From assembly GCA_028699795.1 (NCBI GenBank), contig JAQVTZ010000108.1, positions 1-6,258 of the forward strand: 6,258 nucleotides of DNA, in the 5' to 3' direction. Source of the DNA: Clostridia bacterium. GTDB lineage: Bacteria; Bacillota; Clostridia; Christensenellales; DTU072. Below are positions 1 through 5,146 of this stretch, one piece after another. Under the pieces are notes generated by a model. It did not search any database, was not told the origin of the DNA, and worked only from the letters and a program-made list of their open reading frames with translations. Every line of letters begins with the position of its first letter. The first letter of the stretch is position 1. Made by a program: the position numbers and the translations under genes.

Positions 1-102
1 TTGATAAAAGGAGTGTTTACGGGGTTCAAAAACGGCATTGGCAGTGTAGAAATACAAAGGGTGTACAACCCCATGCCGCCCAAGCACGGATATATATATT
101 AA
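1..102 (+). CDS. Possible C-terminal end of an unidentified gene (partial)
   Basis: Frame 1 is open from the window edge to a TAA at 100-102 and encodes 33 residues ending in NPMPPKHGYIY. I do not recognise the protein. The stop falls just before the first repeat element at 108, as expected for a gene end bordering intergenic repeats. Against this, another plus-strand frame and a minus-strand frame are also open over the same short stretch, so openness alone proves little. No start is visible; if the gene is real, it begins outside the window. Confidence 0.3.
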   Translation: MIKGVFTGFKNGIGSVEIQRVYNPMPPKHGYIY

Positions 103-139
103 AGTACAAATTGGGCACCTCTATTTAGCCCCCGCTTGT

Positions 140-181
140 CATTTTGGGGTTTGTGGCATATTGACTGCCAAACCCAAAATG
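140..181. repeat. Bulged hairpin inside the first repeat element
   Basis: The outer arms CATTTTGGG (140-148) and CCCAAAATG (173-181) pair perfectly over 9 bp. Pairing continues inward with TTTG (150-153) against CAAA (169-172) and GCA (156-158) against TGC (166-168), leaving small bulges. The hairpin resembles the one at 6122-6179, which shares the GCATTTTGG...CCAAAATGC frame and an inner GGCA...TGC stem. The resemblance across nearly the whole window suggests a repeated structural unit rather than a terminator; no T-tract follows. Confidence 0.5.
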
Positions 182-210
182 CAAACGCTGTTCGATAATT
201 TCGGCGCCCT

Positions 211-280
211 TTCGGCATAAAACCGCCTGTTTTCCTCGACAATAGCGCTGCTATTGCCTTCGTCAAAACGGCGTTTTTCT
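211..280. repeat. 70-bp palindromic repeat unit, copy 1
   Basis: This unit matches 414-483 in the same orientation with 8 differences in 70 positions by hand alignment. It is an imperfect palindrome centred on the hairpin CAATAGC-GCT-GCTATTG, with AAAACCGCC on one flank and AAACGGCGTTTT on the other. Read on the minus strand, copy 1 lies inside a 51-codon open frame (294 to 139). Confidence 0.75.
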
Positions 281-413
281 ACTCGAAAGTTCATCCGAGA
301 TTCCTCGAAGGTGCTAAATAGAGGTTCCCAAATTACAAATATGGTATCGCTAATCGCTTAAGATATTTCCGACCAATGTAGTTTTTTGCTTAAAGCAAAT
401 CTTACGGTTCGGT

Positions 414-483
414 TTTGGCATAAAACCGCCTAATTTCCTTGACAATAACGCTGCTATTGATTTCGTCAAAACGGCGTTATTCT
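414..483. repeat. 70-bp palindromic repeat unit, copy 2
   Basis: This is the second copy of the unit at 211-280, in the same orientation and with the same central hairpin (one base changed, so its arms pair slightly less well). The flanking sequence from 335 to 547 does not otherwise match the first element closely. In the minus-strand frame that is open in copy 1, copy 2 has a stop codon immediately before the shared part, which argues that the unit is conserved as structure or DNA rather than as protein. Confidence 0.75.
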
Positions 484-566
484 GTTTCTAGCTCCAAAAT
501 ACATTATATTTGCGATTCTATTTATCCTCATTTGTAATTTGTACATTGTAATTTGGGTACCTCTAT

Positions 567-777
567 TTAAGGGAATACTTCATAAATACAATTAAGAAAA
601 GTGAAATACTATGTGCGTAAATTAGCCAAAAAAATATTCGGCTGTTTTTGTGCCTTTTTCGCCCCTATCCGTCTTTTCCCTCAATTCGTATCCCGATACG
701 CCTCTTCGGAAAATCACCGTATCTGGACGAAAAATTCATCAAATCCAGCTCGAAGTATTTATGAAGTATTCCCTTAA
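567..777. mobile_element. MITE-like element with perfect 23-bp terminal inverted repeats
   Basis: Positions 567-589 and 755-777 are perfect inverted copies over 23 bases (TTAAGGGAATACTTC... at the outer ends). The match extends to 561-589 and 755-783 with one mismatch. The 211-bp element has no transposase frame. Its interior contains a small perfect hairpin, CGTATC-CC-GATACG. The right end contains the stop codon (774-776) of the leftward lipoprotein gene, so the element abuts or entered the 3' end of that gene. The left end continues the TTGGGTACCTCTATTTAA motif at 552-570 that recurs elsewhere in the window. The MITE classification is inferred from size and ends; no target duplication could be fixed. 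Confidence 0.65.
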
Positions 778-1172
778 TTAGAGTCCCAAGTAATTTTATA
801 GCTTCCCTTGTGTTTGACGGCAGTTACTCTAATGGTATATTTCCCCGCCTCTGCAAGTGTTGCGGTATAACTTCCCGCGCTTATGTTTTCTCTAAAGAAA
901 ACTGCATTGTCTATCTCGTTGTTTTTTGCAACATATAAATCTAGTCTTCCGCTTTCAGATGTTATCTCGATAGCCATAGTTTTGGTTTCGCCATCTTTTA
1001 TCTTAATGATTCTTTGTTTATAGCCGTCAAAGTATTCGTATCGCATAGACATTTGAGAACAAGTATTGTTTTGCACGGATTTGCGCGTGACAAAAGAACC
1101 CGTAACACAAGAGCATAATAAAAGCGGTAACAGCAAGAATAAGGATAGGATGCATAATTTTCGTTCTTTCAT
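774..1172 (-). CDS. Small secreted lipoprotein, unknown function
   Basis: The product has 132 residues and starts MKERKLC. A hydrophobic signal segment (about residues 6-19) is followed by a lipobox, L19-C20-S21-C22, predicting lipidation at Cys22 and attachment to the outer face of the cell membrane. The mature part (about 110 residues) is rich in alternating polar and beta-branched residues (for example SGRLDLYVAKN and GKYTIRVTAVKHKGSYKITW) and looks like a single beta-sandwich domain; no catalytic motif is visible. A Met two codons upstream (1178) is less likely as the start because the AGGAG at 1179-1183 touches it directly, whereas it lies 6 nt from the chosen ATG. The gene stands alone and leftward; its stop lies in the inverted repeat of the element at 567-777. 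The extracellular role is inferred from the signal only. Confidence 0.8.
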   Translation of the reverse strand: MKERKLCILSLFLLLPLLLCSCVTGSFVTRKSVQNNTCSQMSMRYEYFDGYKQRIIKIKDGETKTMAIEITSESGRLDLYVAKNNEIDNAVFFRENISAGSYTATLAEAGKYTIRVTAVKHKGSYKITWDSN

Positions 1173-1203
1173 AGTCATCTCCTAAAGAATATTGTATGGT
1201 GTT

Positions 1204-1209
1204 ATTATA
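1204..1209 (-). promoter_or_regulatory. -10 box for the lipoprotein gene
   Basis: A perfect TATAAT reads leftward, about 30 bp before the lipoprotein start. No convincing -35 hexamer lies 16-18 bp upstream, so the promoter would be weak or need an activator. Confidence 0.4.
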
Positions 1210-1339
1210 TCTCATAGAATAATTTAGTGATTGCTTTTTTAGAATGTTTTTTGCAAAGTCGAAATATATTGATAATGGTATTAAAAGGAGTTTATCAACA
1301 AAATAATTTAATAATCATAAAAAAAATTGTATTTTGCTA

Positions 1340-1368
1340 TTGAAATCTATTCTATTAAGTAGTAAAAT
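1340..1368 (+). promoter_or_regulatory. Sigma-A type promoter of the proline-rich/membrane protein pair
   Basis: TTGAAA (1340-1345) and TAAAAT (1363-1368) are separated by exactly 17 bp, each close to the TTGACA/TATAAT consensus. The predicted transcript start is near 1375, leaving a leader of about 38 nt before the ATG at 1413. Confidence 0.7.
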
Positions 1369-1412
1369 GACACATATATGCAAATCGCATCAATTAAGGA
1401 GGTTTTTTTATT

Positions 1413-1634
1413 ATGTCCAAAAAGACGCAAGCCCCAGCCGAAGCTCCGGTATATGAACCGGTTGTCAAAAGGCCTTCGGTGTCGTTCAGAGTAATGAACA
1501 ATTGTGCCCCTGTACCTGTTGCAAGACCTGCTGATTTTATTCAGCTTACTCCGGTCGTACAACCGTTGCCCATAGTGCCTTACAGCACACAGCTGCAGCC
1601 TTTGGCTCAGTTCGATGAAGAAGACGAATATTGA
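1413..1634 (+). CDS. Small proline-rich protein with acidic tail, unknown
   Basis: The product has 73 residues and no family I recognise. The start is supported by AAGGAGG (1396-1402), 10 nt upstream, and by the promoter at 1340-1368. There is no signal peptide and no membrane segment. The sequence is low in helix-forming patterns and rich in Pro and Val (APAEAPVYEPVV, VQPLPIVPYS), with a single Cys (31) and a C-terminal acidic run FDEEDEY, all suggesting a largely disordered cytoplasmic protein. It precedes the four-helix membrane protein by only 31 nt with no terminator between, so the two are probably co-transcribed. The N-terminal cytoplasmic part of that neighbour is also proline- and tyrosine-rich (PAPEYQPTYAPAK), so the two may interact; that is inference. 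The minus-strand frame over the same bases lacks any ribosome site and was discounted. Confidence 0.7.
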   Translation: MSKKTQAPAEAPVYEPVVKRPSVSFRVMNNCAPVPVARPADFIQLTPVVQPLPIVPYSTQLQPLAQFDEEDEY

Positions 1635-1665
1635 TCTTCTGAGTATTGTATTAGTGAGGTAAAAA

Positions 1666-2364
1666 ATGGCTAATTATCCCGAAAAAAATGTAGTAACACA
1701 AAACGGAGTCGTGACTCCGTATCTCAATGCTTACGGTAAAGCATTTACCGAAAGATTCAGCACCGACGAAGATTTTTTCTTCGAGGCTTCCCCCGCCAAT
1801 TATTCACCCATAGCAGGCAAAGCGGATCCCGCTCCCGAGTACCAACCTACATACGCTCCTGCAAAAACTTGCGGTTATAAGAAGTGTCCCGTAGCCATCA
1901 TTATCGTGCTTATTCTTTCTTTGTTGGTGATTGCTTTTGCCGCGATAAGCTATATCGGCATAGATGCTATCAGCGATTACACTACCGTATACGGTGTAGA
2001 CTCTATCGATGGTATGGTCCAAGACACGATCAATCTCTTTAAGGACGGCGGAGCCAAAGTTTTGGATTACATTGTTCCTATCGCACTTTTGGCAGGTATC
2101 GTCATTGCTTTCTGCATCTTTATTTCCGCAATTGCGGGTCTTGCTTCCAAAGGCAGAATCCTGTTCTGGATAGCCGCTCTCGTTATGGTTGTTCTTACTT
2201 TGGCTTCTGCAGTATGCTACTTTATCAGTTTGGATAGCGTTGGATTTGTAGATTTTGTTACCCCCGGTGGTGACTATCTGCAAATTGGTTTCTTCATATT
2301 GCTTGGCTTACAACTTCTTACACTAGTTGTTGCTTGCTTTGCCAACAAAAAAGTTTGCAAATAG
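1666..2364 (+). CDS. Four-helix membrane protein, unknown function
   Basis: The product has 232 residues. The N-terminal ~70 residues are soluble and disordered-looking (SPIAGKADPAPEYQPTYAP), ending in a Cys pair around a basic patch (CGYKKC, 69-74). Four hydrophobic segments follow at about 75-98, 134-158, 164-188 and 205-227, and the protein ends with a basic tail, NKKVCK. An even number of spans with basic loops puts both ends inside the cell. The longest extracellular loop (about 99-133) is acidic. GTGAGGT at 1654-1660 is the ribosome site. I see no transporter or enzyme motif. It is the last gene of a two-gene unit ended by the terminator at 2382-2408. The length and span pattern resemble many small clostridial integral membrane proteins without assigned function. 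Confidence 0.8.
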   Translation: MANYPEKNVVTQNGVVTPYLNAYGKAFTERFSTDEDFFFEASPANYSPIAGKADPAPEYQPTYAPAKTCGYKKCPVAIIIVLILSLLVIAFAAISYIGIDAISDYTTVYGVDSIDGMVQDTINLFKDGGAKVLDYIVPIALLAGIVIAFCIFISAIAGLASKGRILFWIAALVMVVLTLASAVCYFISLDSVGFVDFVTPGGDYLQIGFFILLGLQLLTLVVACFANKKVCK

Positions 2365-2381
2365 TTTATACATTTCAAAAC

Positions 2382-2408
2382 AAAAAGGCACTGCAATGTG
2401 CCTTTTTT
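2382..2408. terminator. Intrinsic terminator between convergent genes
   Basis: A GGCAC/GTGCC stem with a 6-nt TGCAAT loop is flanked by five A on the left and six T on the right, extending the stem to about 10 bp. It lies 18 bp after the membrane-protein stop. Because it has an A-tract and a T-tract, it can also serve leftward transcripts coming from the rubredoxin gene. Confidence 0.9.
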
Positions 2409-2431
2409 GTTGTATTTTATGAAGTGATCTC

Positions 2432-2593
2432 TTAATTATCGTCGCTTTCGAACAGGTCTTTACCGACGCCGCAGACGGGGCAAACATAATCATCGGGAAC
2501 ATCTTCCCATTTGGTGCCTTCGGGAACGCCGTTATCGGGATCGCCTGTGGCCTCGTTGTATACATAACCGCATACTGTGCAAACATATTTCAT
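2432..2593 (-). CDS. Rubredoxin
   Basis: The product is a 53-residue cytoplasmic one-electron carrier holding a single Fe(SCys)4 centre. The sequence begins MKYVCTVCGYVYN and has the two family knuckles, C5-x2-C8 (CTVCGY) and C38-x2-C41 (CPVCGV), plus the conserved aromatic and acidic core (Tyr10, Trp29, WEDVPDDYVCP). The length is standard for the family. GGAGG at 2601-2605 lies 7 nt upstream of the ATG. The gene follows fprA by 30 nt on the same strand with no terminator, so the two form an operon. In anaerobes, rubredoxin is the usual direct electron donor to A-type flavodiiron proteins, which is the expected role here. It probably shares the terminator at 2382-2408. Confidence 0.96.
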   Translation of the reverse strand: MKYVCTVCGYVYNEATGDPDNGVPEGTKWEDVPDDYVCPVCGVGKDLFESDDN

Positions 2594-2623
2594 AATAGTA
2601 CCTCCGAATTTTTATTTTTTGCG

Positions 2624-3835
2624 CTAACCGCGCTTGGTTTTGATATCCTCGGCAATTGCTCTTGCCAAAGTTTCTAGATCAAGTAATTGCTTTTCTTTAA
2701 GGGAAGACTTGATGGTTATCACTTCTCCTAATGTTTGAATGTCTTTGAGTTTTCCTAGCTGTTCGGCGATAAGTTTTGCGCTTACAGGCGCCCAACTTCC
2801 GTTTTGTATATAGGACACCGTTCTGTTCTGAAGATTATGTGCCACTATGTCATGCACAAAGGTTTCCATGTTGGTAAATAAGCCCATGTTGTAGGTTAAG
2901 GATGCAAATACAATGTGCGAATAGCGGAAAGCATCAGACAACAAATACGAAAAATGGGTAGCTGAAACATCTCTAATGGTAACCTTAACGCCGATTTCTG
3001 ACAATTTACAGGCGAGCACCTCTGCCGCGTTTTCGGTGTTGCCGTAAATGGATGCACATACAATCAGCACGCCCTGTTCTTCGGGGGTATACGCGCTCCA
3101 TTTTTTATATTGGCCCATAAAGGTAGCAATATCTTTGCGCCATACAAACCCGTGCAGGGGGCAAATCGCGCGGATATCGATACTTTCGGCTTTCTTGAGG
3201 AGTGCTTGTACTTGCGGACCGTATTTTCCTACGATGTTGGTATAATACCTGCGCGCCTCATCCATGTGGTCTTTTTCAAACTCGACTTCGTCCGCAAACA
3301 GCGCGCCGTCCAGCGTACCAAAACTTCCGAACGCATCTGCACTGAACAAAATTTTGTCCTGTGCGTCATAAGTGACCATAACTTCGGGCCAATGCACCAT
3401 AGGCGCCATAAAAAAAGTAAGCGTGTGCCTGCCGGTGCAAAGTGTGTCACCCTCTTTAACAAGTTGTGCGCGTGAGTCGATATCGAAGCCAAAAAATTGT
3501 TTGATCATGGCAAGGCTTTTCGCGTTGCAAATGATTTTGATATTGGGATATTTGCTTATCAGTCCTTCCATTGCTGCGGCGTGGTCGGGCTCCATATGGT
3601 GCACAACAAGATAATCGGGACTCTTACCTTTAAGCGCATAGGCGATATTTTCGAAAAATATGCCGCTTACCGCTTTGTCTACGCAATCAAAAATAACTGT
3701 TTTACTATCTAACAACAGATAAGAATTATAAGAGACGCCGTTTGGGATAGGATAGATATTCTCAAAAAGCGCCAGCCTTCTGTCGTTTGCTCCTATCCAA
3801 ATGAGGTCTTTGTTTATCTTTCTTGTACAATACAT
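2624..3835 (-). CDS. fprA: A-type flavodiiron protein (FprA-like O2/NO reductase)
   Basis: This 403-residue cytoplasmic enzyme is expected to reduce O2 to water and/or NO to N2O using electrons from rubredoxin. The N-terminal metallo-beta-lactamase-like domain (about 1-250) carries all the diiron ligands: H80-x-E82-x-D84-H85 (HMEPDH), H148 in VHWPE, D167 in SADAFG and H228 in PLHG. The C-terminal flavodoxin domain (about 254-400) begins with the FMN phosphate loop ASIYGNTENAA, and the length is typical for class A proteins. The start is supported by AAGGTGA a few bases upstream and a TAGACA-17-TATAAT promoter. Rubredoxin follows 30 nt downstream; a Crp/Fnr regulator is divergent. Whether O2 or NO is the preferred substrate cannot be read from sequence. 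No rubredoxin or flavin-reductase domain is fused to it. Confidence 0.95.
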   Translation of the reverse strand: MYCTRKINKDLIWIGANDRRLALFENIYPIPNGVSYNSYLLLDSKTVIFDCVDKAVSGIFFENIAYALKGKSPDYLVVHHMEPDHAAAMEGLISKYPNIKIICNAKSLAMIKQFFGFDIDSRAQLVKEGDTLCTGRHTLTFFMAPMVHWPEVMVTYDAQDKILFSADAFGSFGTLDGALFADEVEFEKDHMDEARRYYTNIVGKYGPQVQALLKKAESIDIRAICPLHGFVWRKDIATFMGQYKKWSAYTPEEQGVLIVCASIYGNTENAAEVLACKLSEIGVKVTIRDVSATHFSYLLSDAFRYSHIVFASLTYNMGLFTNMETFVHDIVAHNLQNRTVSYIQNGSWAPVSAKLIAEQLGKLKDIQTLGEVITIKSSLKEKQLLDLETLARAIAEDIKTKRG

Positions 3836-3864
3836 GATTCACCTTAGAAATTTATCGTAGTTAT

Positions 3865-3893
3865 ATTATATAGCATAAAAGCTTACTTGTCTA
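3865..3893 (-). promoter_or_regulatory. Promoter of the fprA-rubredoxin operon
   Basis: Reading leftward, TAGACA (3893-3888) and TATAAT (3870-3865) are separated by 17 bp, giving five of six and six of six consensus matches. The predicted start is near 3858, with a leader of about 22 nt containing the ribosome site. Unlike the trxA and FTR-like promoters it has a good -35, so it need not depend on an activator. Confidence 0.7.
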
Positions 3894-3901
3894 TAAAAAG
3901 T

Positions 3902-3926
3902 TTGTGAACACAAGTCGCTATTGTGT
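3902..3926. promoter_or_regulatory. Possible operator between fprA and the regulator gene
   Basis: TTGTG-AA-CACAA (3902-3913) and, overlapping it, ACACAA-N7-TTGTGT (3908-3926) are inverted repeats. The segment contains one TGTGA half-site (3903-3907) but no TCACA partner at the right distance. It sits just upstream of the fprA -35 and overlaps the weak -35 of the divergent regulator gene, a good place for autoregulation. The binding factor is unknown; the Crp/Fnr protein encoded alongside is the first candidate. Confidence 0.4.
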
Positions 3927-3934
3927 GTTATAAT
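3905..3934 (+). promoter_or_regulatory. Promoter of the Crp/Fnr regulator gene
   Basis: There is a perfect TATAAT (3929-3934) preceded by the extended -10 element TG (3926-3927), with a weak TGAACA (3905-3910) 18 bp upstream. The predicted start is near 3941, and AAGGAGGT follows at 3952-3959. Confidence 0.6.
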
Positions 3935-3993
3935 ATAAACAGTATTATAGTAAGGAGGTATGGATTACGGATCCCGCATATTTCAAAAAGAAG

Positions 3994-4644
3994 ATGCAAA
4001 ATCTTAAAAACAGCACCCATCTTACTGACTCTGATATAGAGCATCTCCAGCACAATGCTTTGCACAAGACCTACAACAAAGGCTATAATATTCACGGTGA
4101 TGACGGAACTTGCACAGGTGTCGTGTTTATCAATTCTGGCATCATTAGAATATATATTATGTCCGACGAGGGCAAAGAGATCACGCTCTACCGTCTTTAC
4201 GAAGACGATTTCTGTATGCTGTCGGCATCATGCGTTTTGCAGTCTATCAGCTTCGAGGTCCATGTTGACGCCGAAACCGATTGCGATGTCTTTGTCATTA
4301 GACCAGATGCTTTCCGCAATCTGATGGATCGCAACCTTTACTTAGCAAATTATGCCCTCAACACAACAGTAGGCAGATTCTCGGAAGTCATGTGGGCGAT
4401 GCAACAAGTTCTGTTTATGAGTTTGGATAAGCGGCTAGCAGTCTTTTTGTATGACGAATACGCAAGGACGGGCCGTTTATTGATTAAAATGACGCACGAA
4501 CAGATTGCAAAACACATAGGAAGCGCCCGCGAAGTCGTGTCCAGAATGCTCAAATATCTATCCAGAGACGGTATTGTCGAGGTCGTGCGGGGCGGCATCA
4601 CCATCTTAGACAAATCCAAACTCCAAAACCTGATTCATAACTGA
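3994..4644 (+). CDS. Crp/Fnr-family transcriptional regulator
   Basis: The 216-residue product has the two-domain Crp/Fnr layout: a cyclic-nucleotide-binding-like beta-roll (about 25-110), a long dimer helix (about 112-145), and a winged helix-turn-helix (about 165-215). The HTH reads MTHEQIAKHIGSAREVVSRML; R179, E180 and R184 occupy the positions of Crp R180, E181 and R185 that read TGTGA. It has no N-terminal Fnr-type [4Fe-4S] Cys cluster and no clear cAMP-binding arginine motif; Cys40, 74, 80 and 97 are present, with C74 and C80 in FCMLSASCVL. It resembles a clostridial subgroup with GKEITLYRLYE and MWAMQQ segments. The start is uncertain: the only strong ribosome site (3952-3959) is 34 nt before this ATG. 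An in-frame ATT at 3964 would be 5 nt from GGAGG and add 10 residues. The signal is unknown. It probably controls the flanking redox genes. Confidence 0.92.
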   Translation: MQNLKNSTHLTDSDIEHLQHNALHKTYNKGYNIHGDDGTCTGVVFINSGIIRIYIMSDEGKEITLYRLYEDDFCMLSASCVLQSISFEVHVDAETDCDVFVIRPDAFRNLMDRNLYLANYALNTTVGRFSEVMWAMQQVLFMSLDKRLAVFLYDEYARTGRLLIKMTHEQIAKHIGSAREVVSRMLKYLSRDGIVEVVRGGITILDKSKLQNLIHN

Positions 4645-4653
4645 TAACGGAAA

Positions 4654-4680
4654 GCAAAGCTTGCTTTAAGCAAGCATTGC
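4654..4680. terminator. Hairpin between convergent regulator and trxA genes
   Basis: GCAA-A-GCTTGCT-TTA-AGCAAGC-A-TTGC forms an 11-bp stem with a single A-A mismatch and a 3-nt loop. It starts 10 bp after the regulator stop and includes the last codons and stop of trxA. There is no proper T-tract on either side, so termination is plausible but not certain. Confidence 0.4.
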
Positions 4681-4974
4681 CAAGATAGCCGCCTTCGATT
4701 TTAATCCTACGGATTTATTCTTAAGCTTTCCGTTTTCCATCACAACAAGGGTGGGTATGCTGAATACACCAAACTTGTTTGCAAGCTCGGGTTCTTTATC
4801 TACATTCACCTTATATACTTCGTACTTGCCGTTTGCTTCGTTAGCAAGTTCGGCTATTGTGGGGGATAACATGACACAAGGTCCGCACCAATCCGCAAAA
4901 AAGTCGATAAGGACAGGAACATTGCTCTTCATTACCTTTTCGTCAAAAGACTTTACTGTTAATTCTGTTGCCAT
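4666..4974 (-). CDS. trxA: Thioredoxin
   Basis: This 102-residue thioredoxin is a cytoplasmic dithiol-disulfide carrier. It has the canonical active site W29-C30-G31-P32-C33 in FFADWCGPC, the buried Asp24 (VLIDFF) and the cis-proline P74 in FSIPTLVV. The length is typical and there is no signal peptide. AGGAG at 4984-4988 precedes the ATG by about 9 nt. No NADPH-thioredoxin reductase lies in the window; instead the divergent neighbour encodes a ferredoxin-thioredoxin-reductase-like protein, followed by a peroxiredoxin, which suggests ferredoxin supplies its electrons. Its promoter has TATAAT (5028-5023), no -35, and a perfect TGTGA-N6-TCACA site centred at -41.5, indicating dependence on a Crp-type activator. 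It converges with the regulator gene. Confidence 0.96.
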   Translation of the reverse strand: MATELTVKSFDEKVMKSNVPVLIDFFADWCGPCVMLSPTIAELANEANGKYEVYKVNVDKEPELANKFGVFSIPTLVVMENGKLKNKSVGLKSKAAILAMLA

Positions 4975-5022
4975 AATATATTCTCCTTTTACTCAGATAT
5001 AGTATCCGATGATTTTACTGTT

Positions 5023-5028
5023 ATTATA
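5023..5028 (-). promoter_or_regulatory. -10 box of trxA
   Basis: A perfect TATAAT reads leftward, with predicted +1 at 5016 and a leader of about 41 nt. The hexamer 17 bp upstream (CATACA) matches the -35 consensus at only three positions, so the promoter appears to rely on the activator site at 5050-5065. Confidence 0.65.
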
Positions 5029-5049
5029 ATACCACAACTTCACTTTGTA

Positions 5050-5065
5050 TGTGATGTTAGTCACA
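5050..5065. promoter_or_regulatory. Crp-type operator of trxA (TGTGA-N6-TCACA)
   Basis: TGTGA-tgttag-TCACA has perfect arms with the spacing of Crp/HcpR-type sites. Its centre (5057.5) is 41.5 bp upstream of the trxA start predicted from the -10 box, which is the class II activator position. It is exactly 32 bp, about three helical turns, from the second site. Confidence 0.8.
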
Positions 5066-5081
5066 AAAAAACAAAAAATTT

Positions 5082-5097
5082 TGTGACTGTGGTCACA
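5082..5097. promoter_or_regulatory. Crp-type operator of the FTR-like/peroxiredoxin operon
   Basis: TGTGA-ctgtgg-TCACA has perfect arms. Its centre (5089.5) is 41.5 bp upstream of the start predicted from TATAAT at 5119-5124 (+1 at 5131). A T precedes the site, giving the TTGTGA form seen in Hcp-type regulons. It mirrors the trxA site. Confidence 0.8.
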
Positions 5098-5118
5098 GAA
5101 AAAAAGAAAAAAATCGAA

Positions 5119-5124
5119 TATAAT
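5119..5124 (+). promoter_or_regulatory. -10 box of the FTR-like/peroxiredoxin operon
   Basis: A perfect TATAAT gives predicted +1 at 5131, just before the AAGGAGG ribosome site at 5135-5141. The expected -35 position (5096-5101) reads CAGAAA, unlike consensus, so activation from the operator at 5082-5097 is likely. Confidence 0.65.
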
Positions 5125-5146
5125 GTATCTAAAAAAGGAGGCAAAT

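Larger units (their letters stand above)
108..334. repeat. Intergenic element with imperfect terminal inverted repeats
   Basis: The two ends, 108-129 and 313-334, are inverted copies of each other over 22 bases with two mismatches, around a core TTGGG-n-ACCTCTATTTAGC with TTGGG outermost. The interior holds a bulged hairpin (140-181) and a palindromic 70-bp unit (211-280) that recurs at 414-483. There is no transposase, so this looks like a non-autonomous element or a species-specific intergenic repeat. Target-site duplications cannot be defined with confidence. The family assignment is inference; the inverted ends are seen directly. Confidence 0.6.

Noticed and set aside
139..294. 51-codon minus-strand frame as a gene
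   Set aside because: It lies entirely inside a repeat element, ends within a hairpin, and its frame is interrupted in the second copy of the repeat; kept as a finding only.
211..483. CRISPR array
   Set aside because: There are only two imperfect 70-bp copies with a long, single intervening segment; no short regular repeats or cas genes.
774..1178. Upstream Met (1178) as start of the lipoprotein
   Set aside because: The AGGAG directly touches that ATG; the next ATG at 1172 has normal 6-nt spacing.
1216..1339. Possible riboswitch or small RNA in the AT-rich gap before the proline-rich gene
   Set aside because: No stable stems or known riboswitch core could be seen; the gap is explained by two divergent promoters.
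1804..2283. 159-codon minus-strand open frame opposite the membrane protein gene
   Set aside because: Its translation is rich in Asn, Lys and Arg with no domain character and no ribosome site; the plus-strand frame has a ribosome site, clear membrane helices and a terminator.
3048..3712. Several open frames on the plus strand and in a second minus frame across fprA
   Set aside because: They have no ribosome sites or recognisable domains and overlap a complete flavodiiron protein gene.
3902..3918. Rex operator
   Set aside because: Only the left half TTGTGAA fits; the right half (AGTCGCT) does not match TTCACAA.
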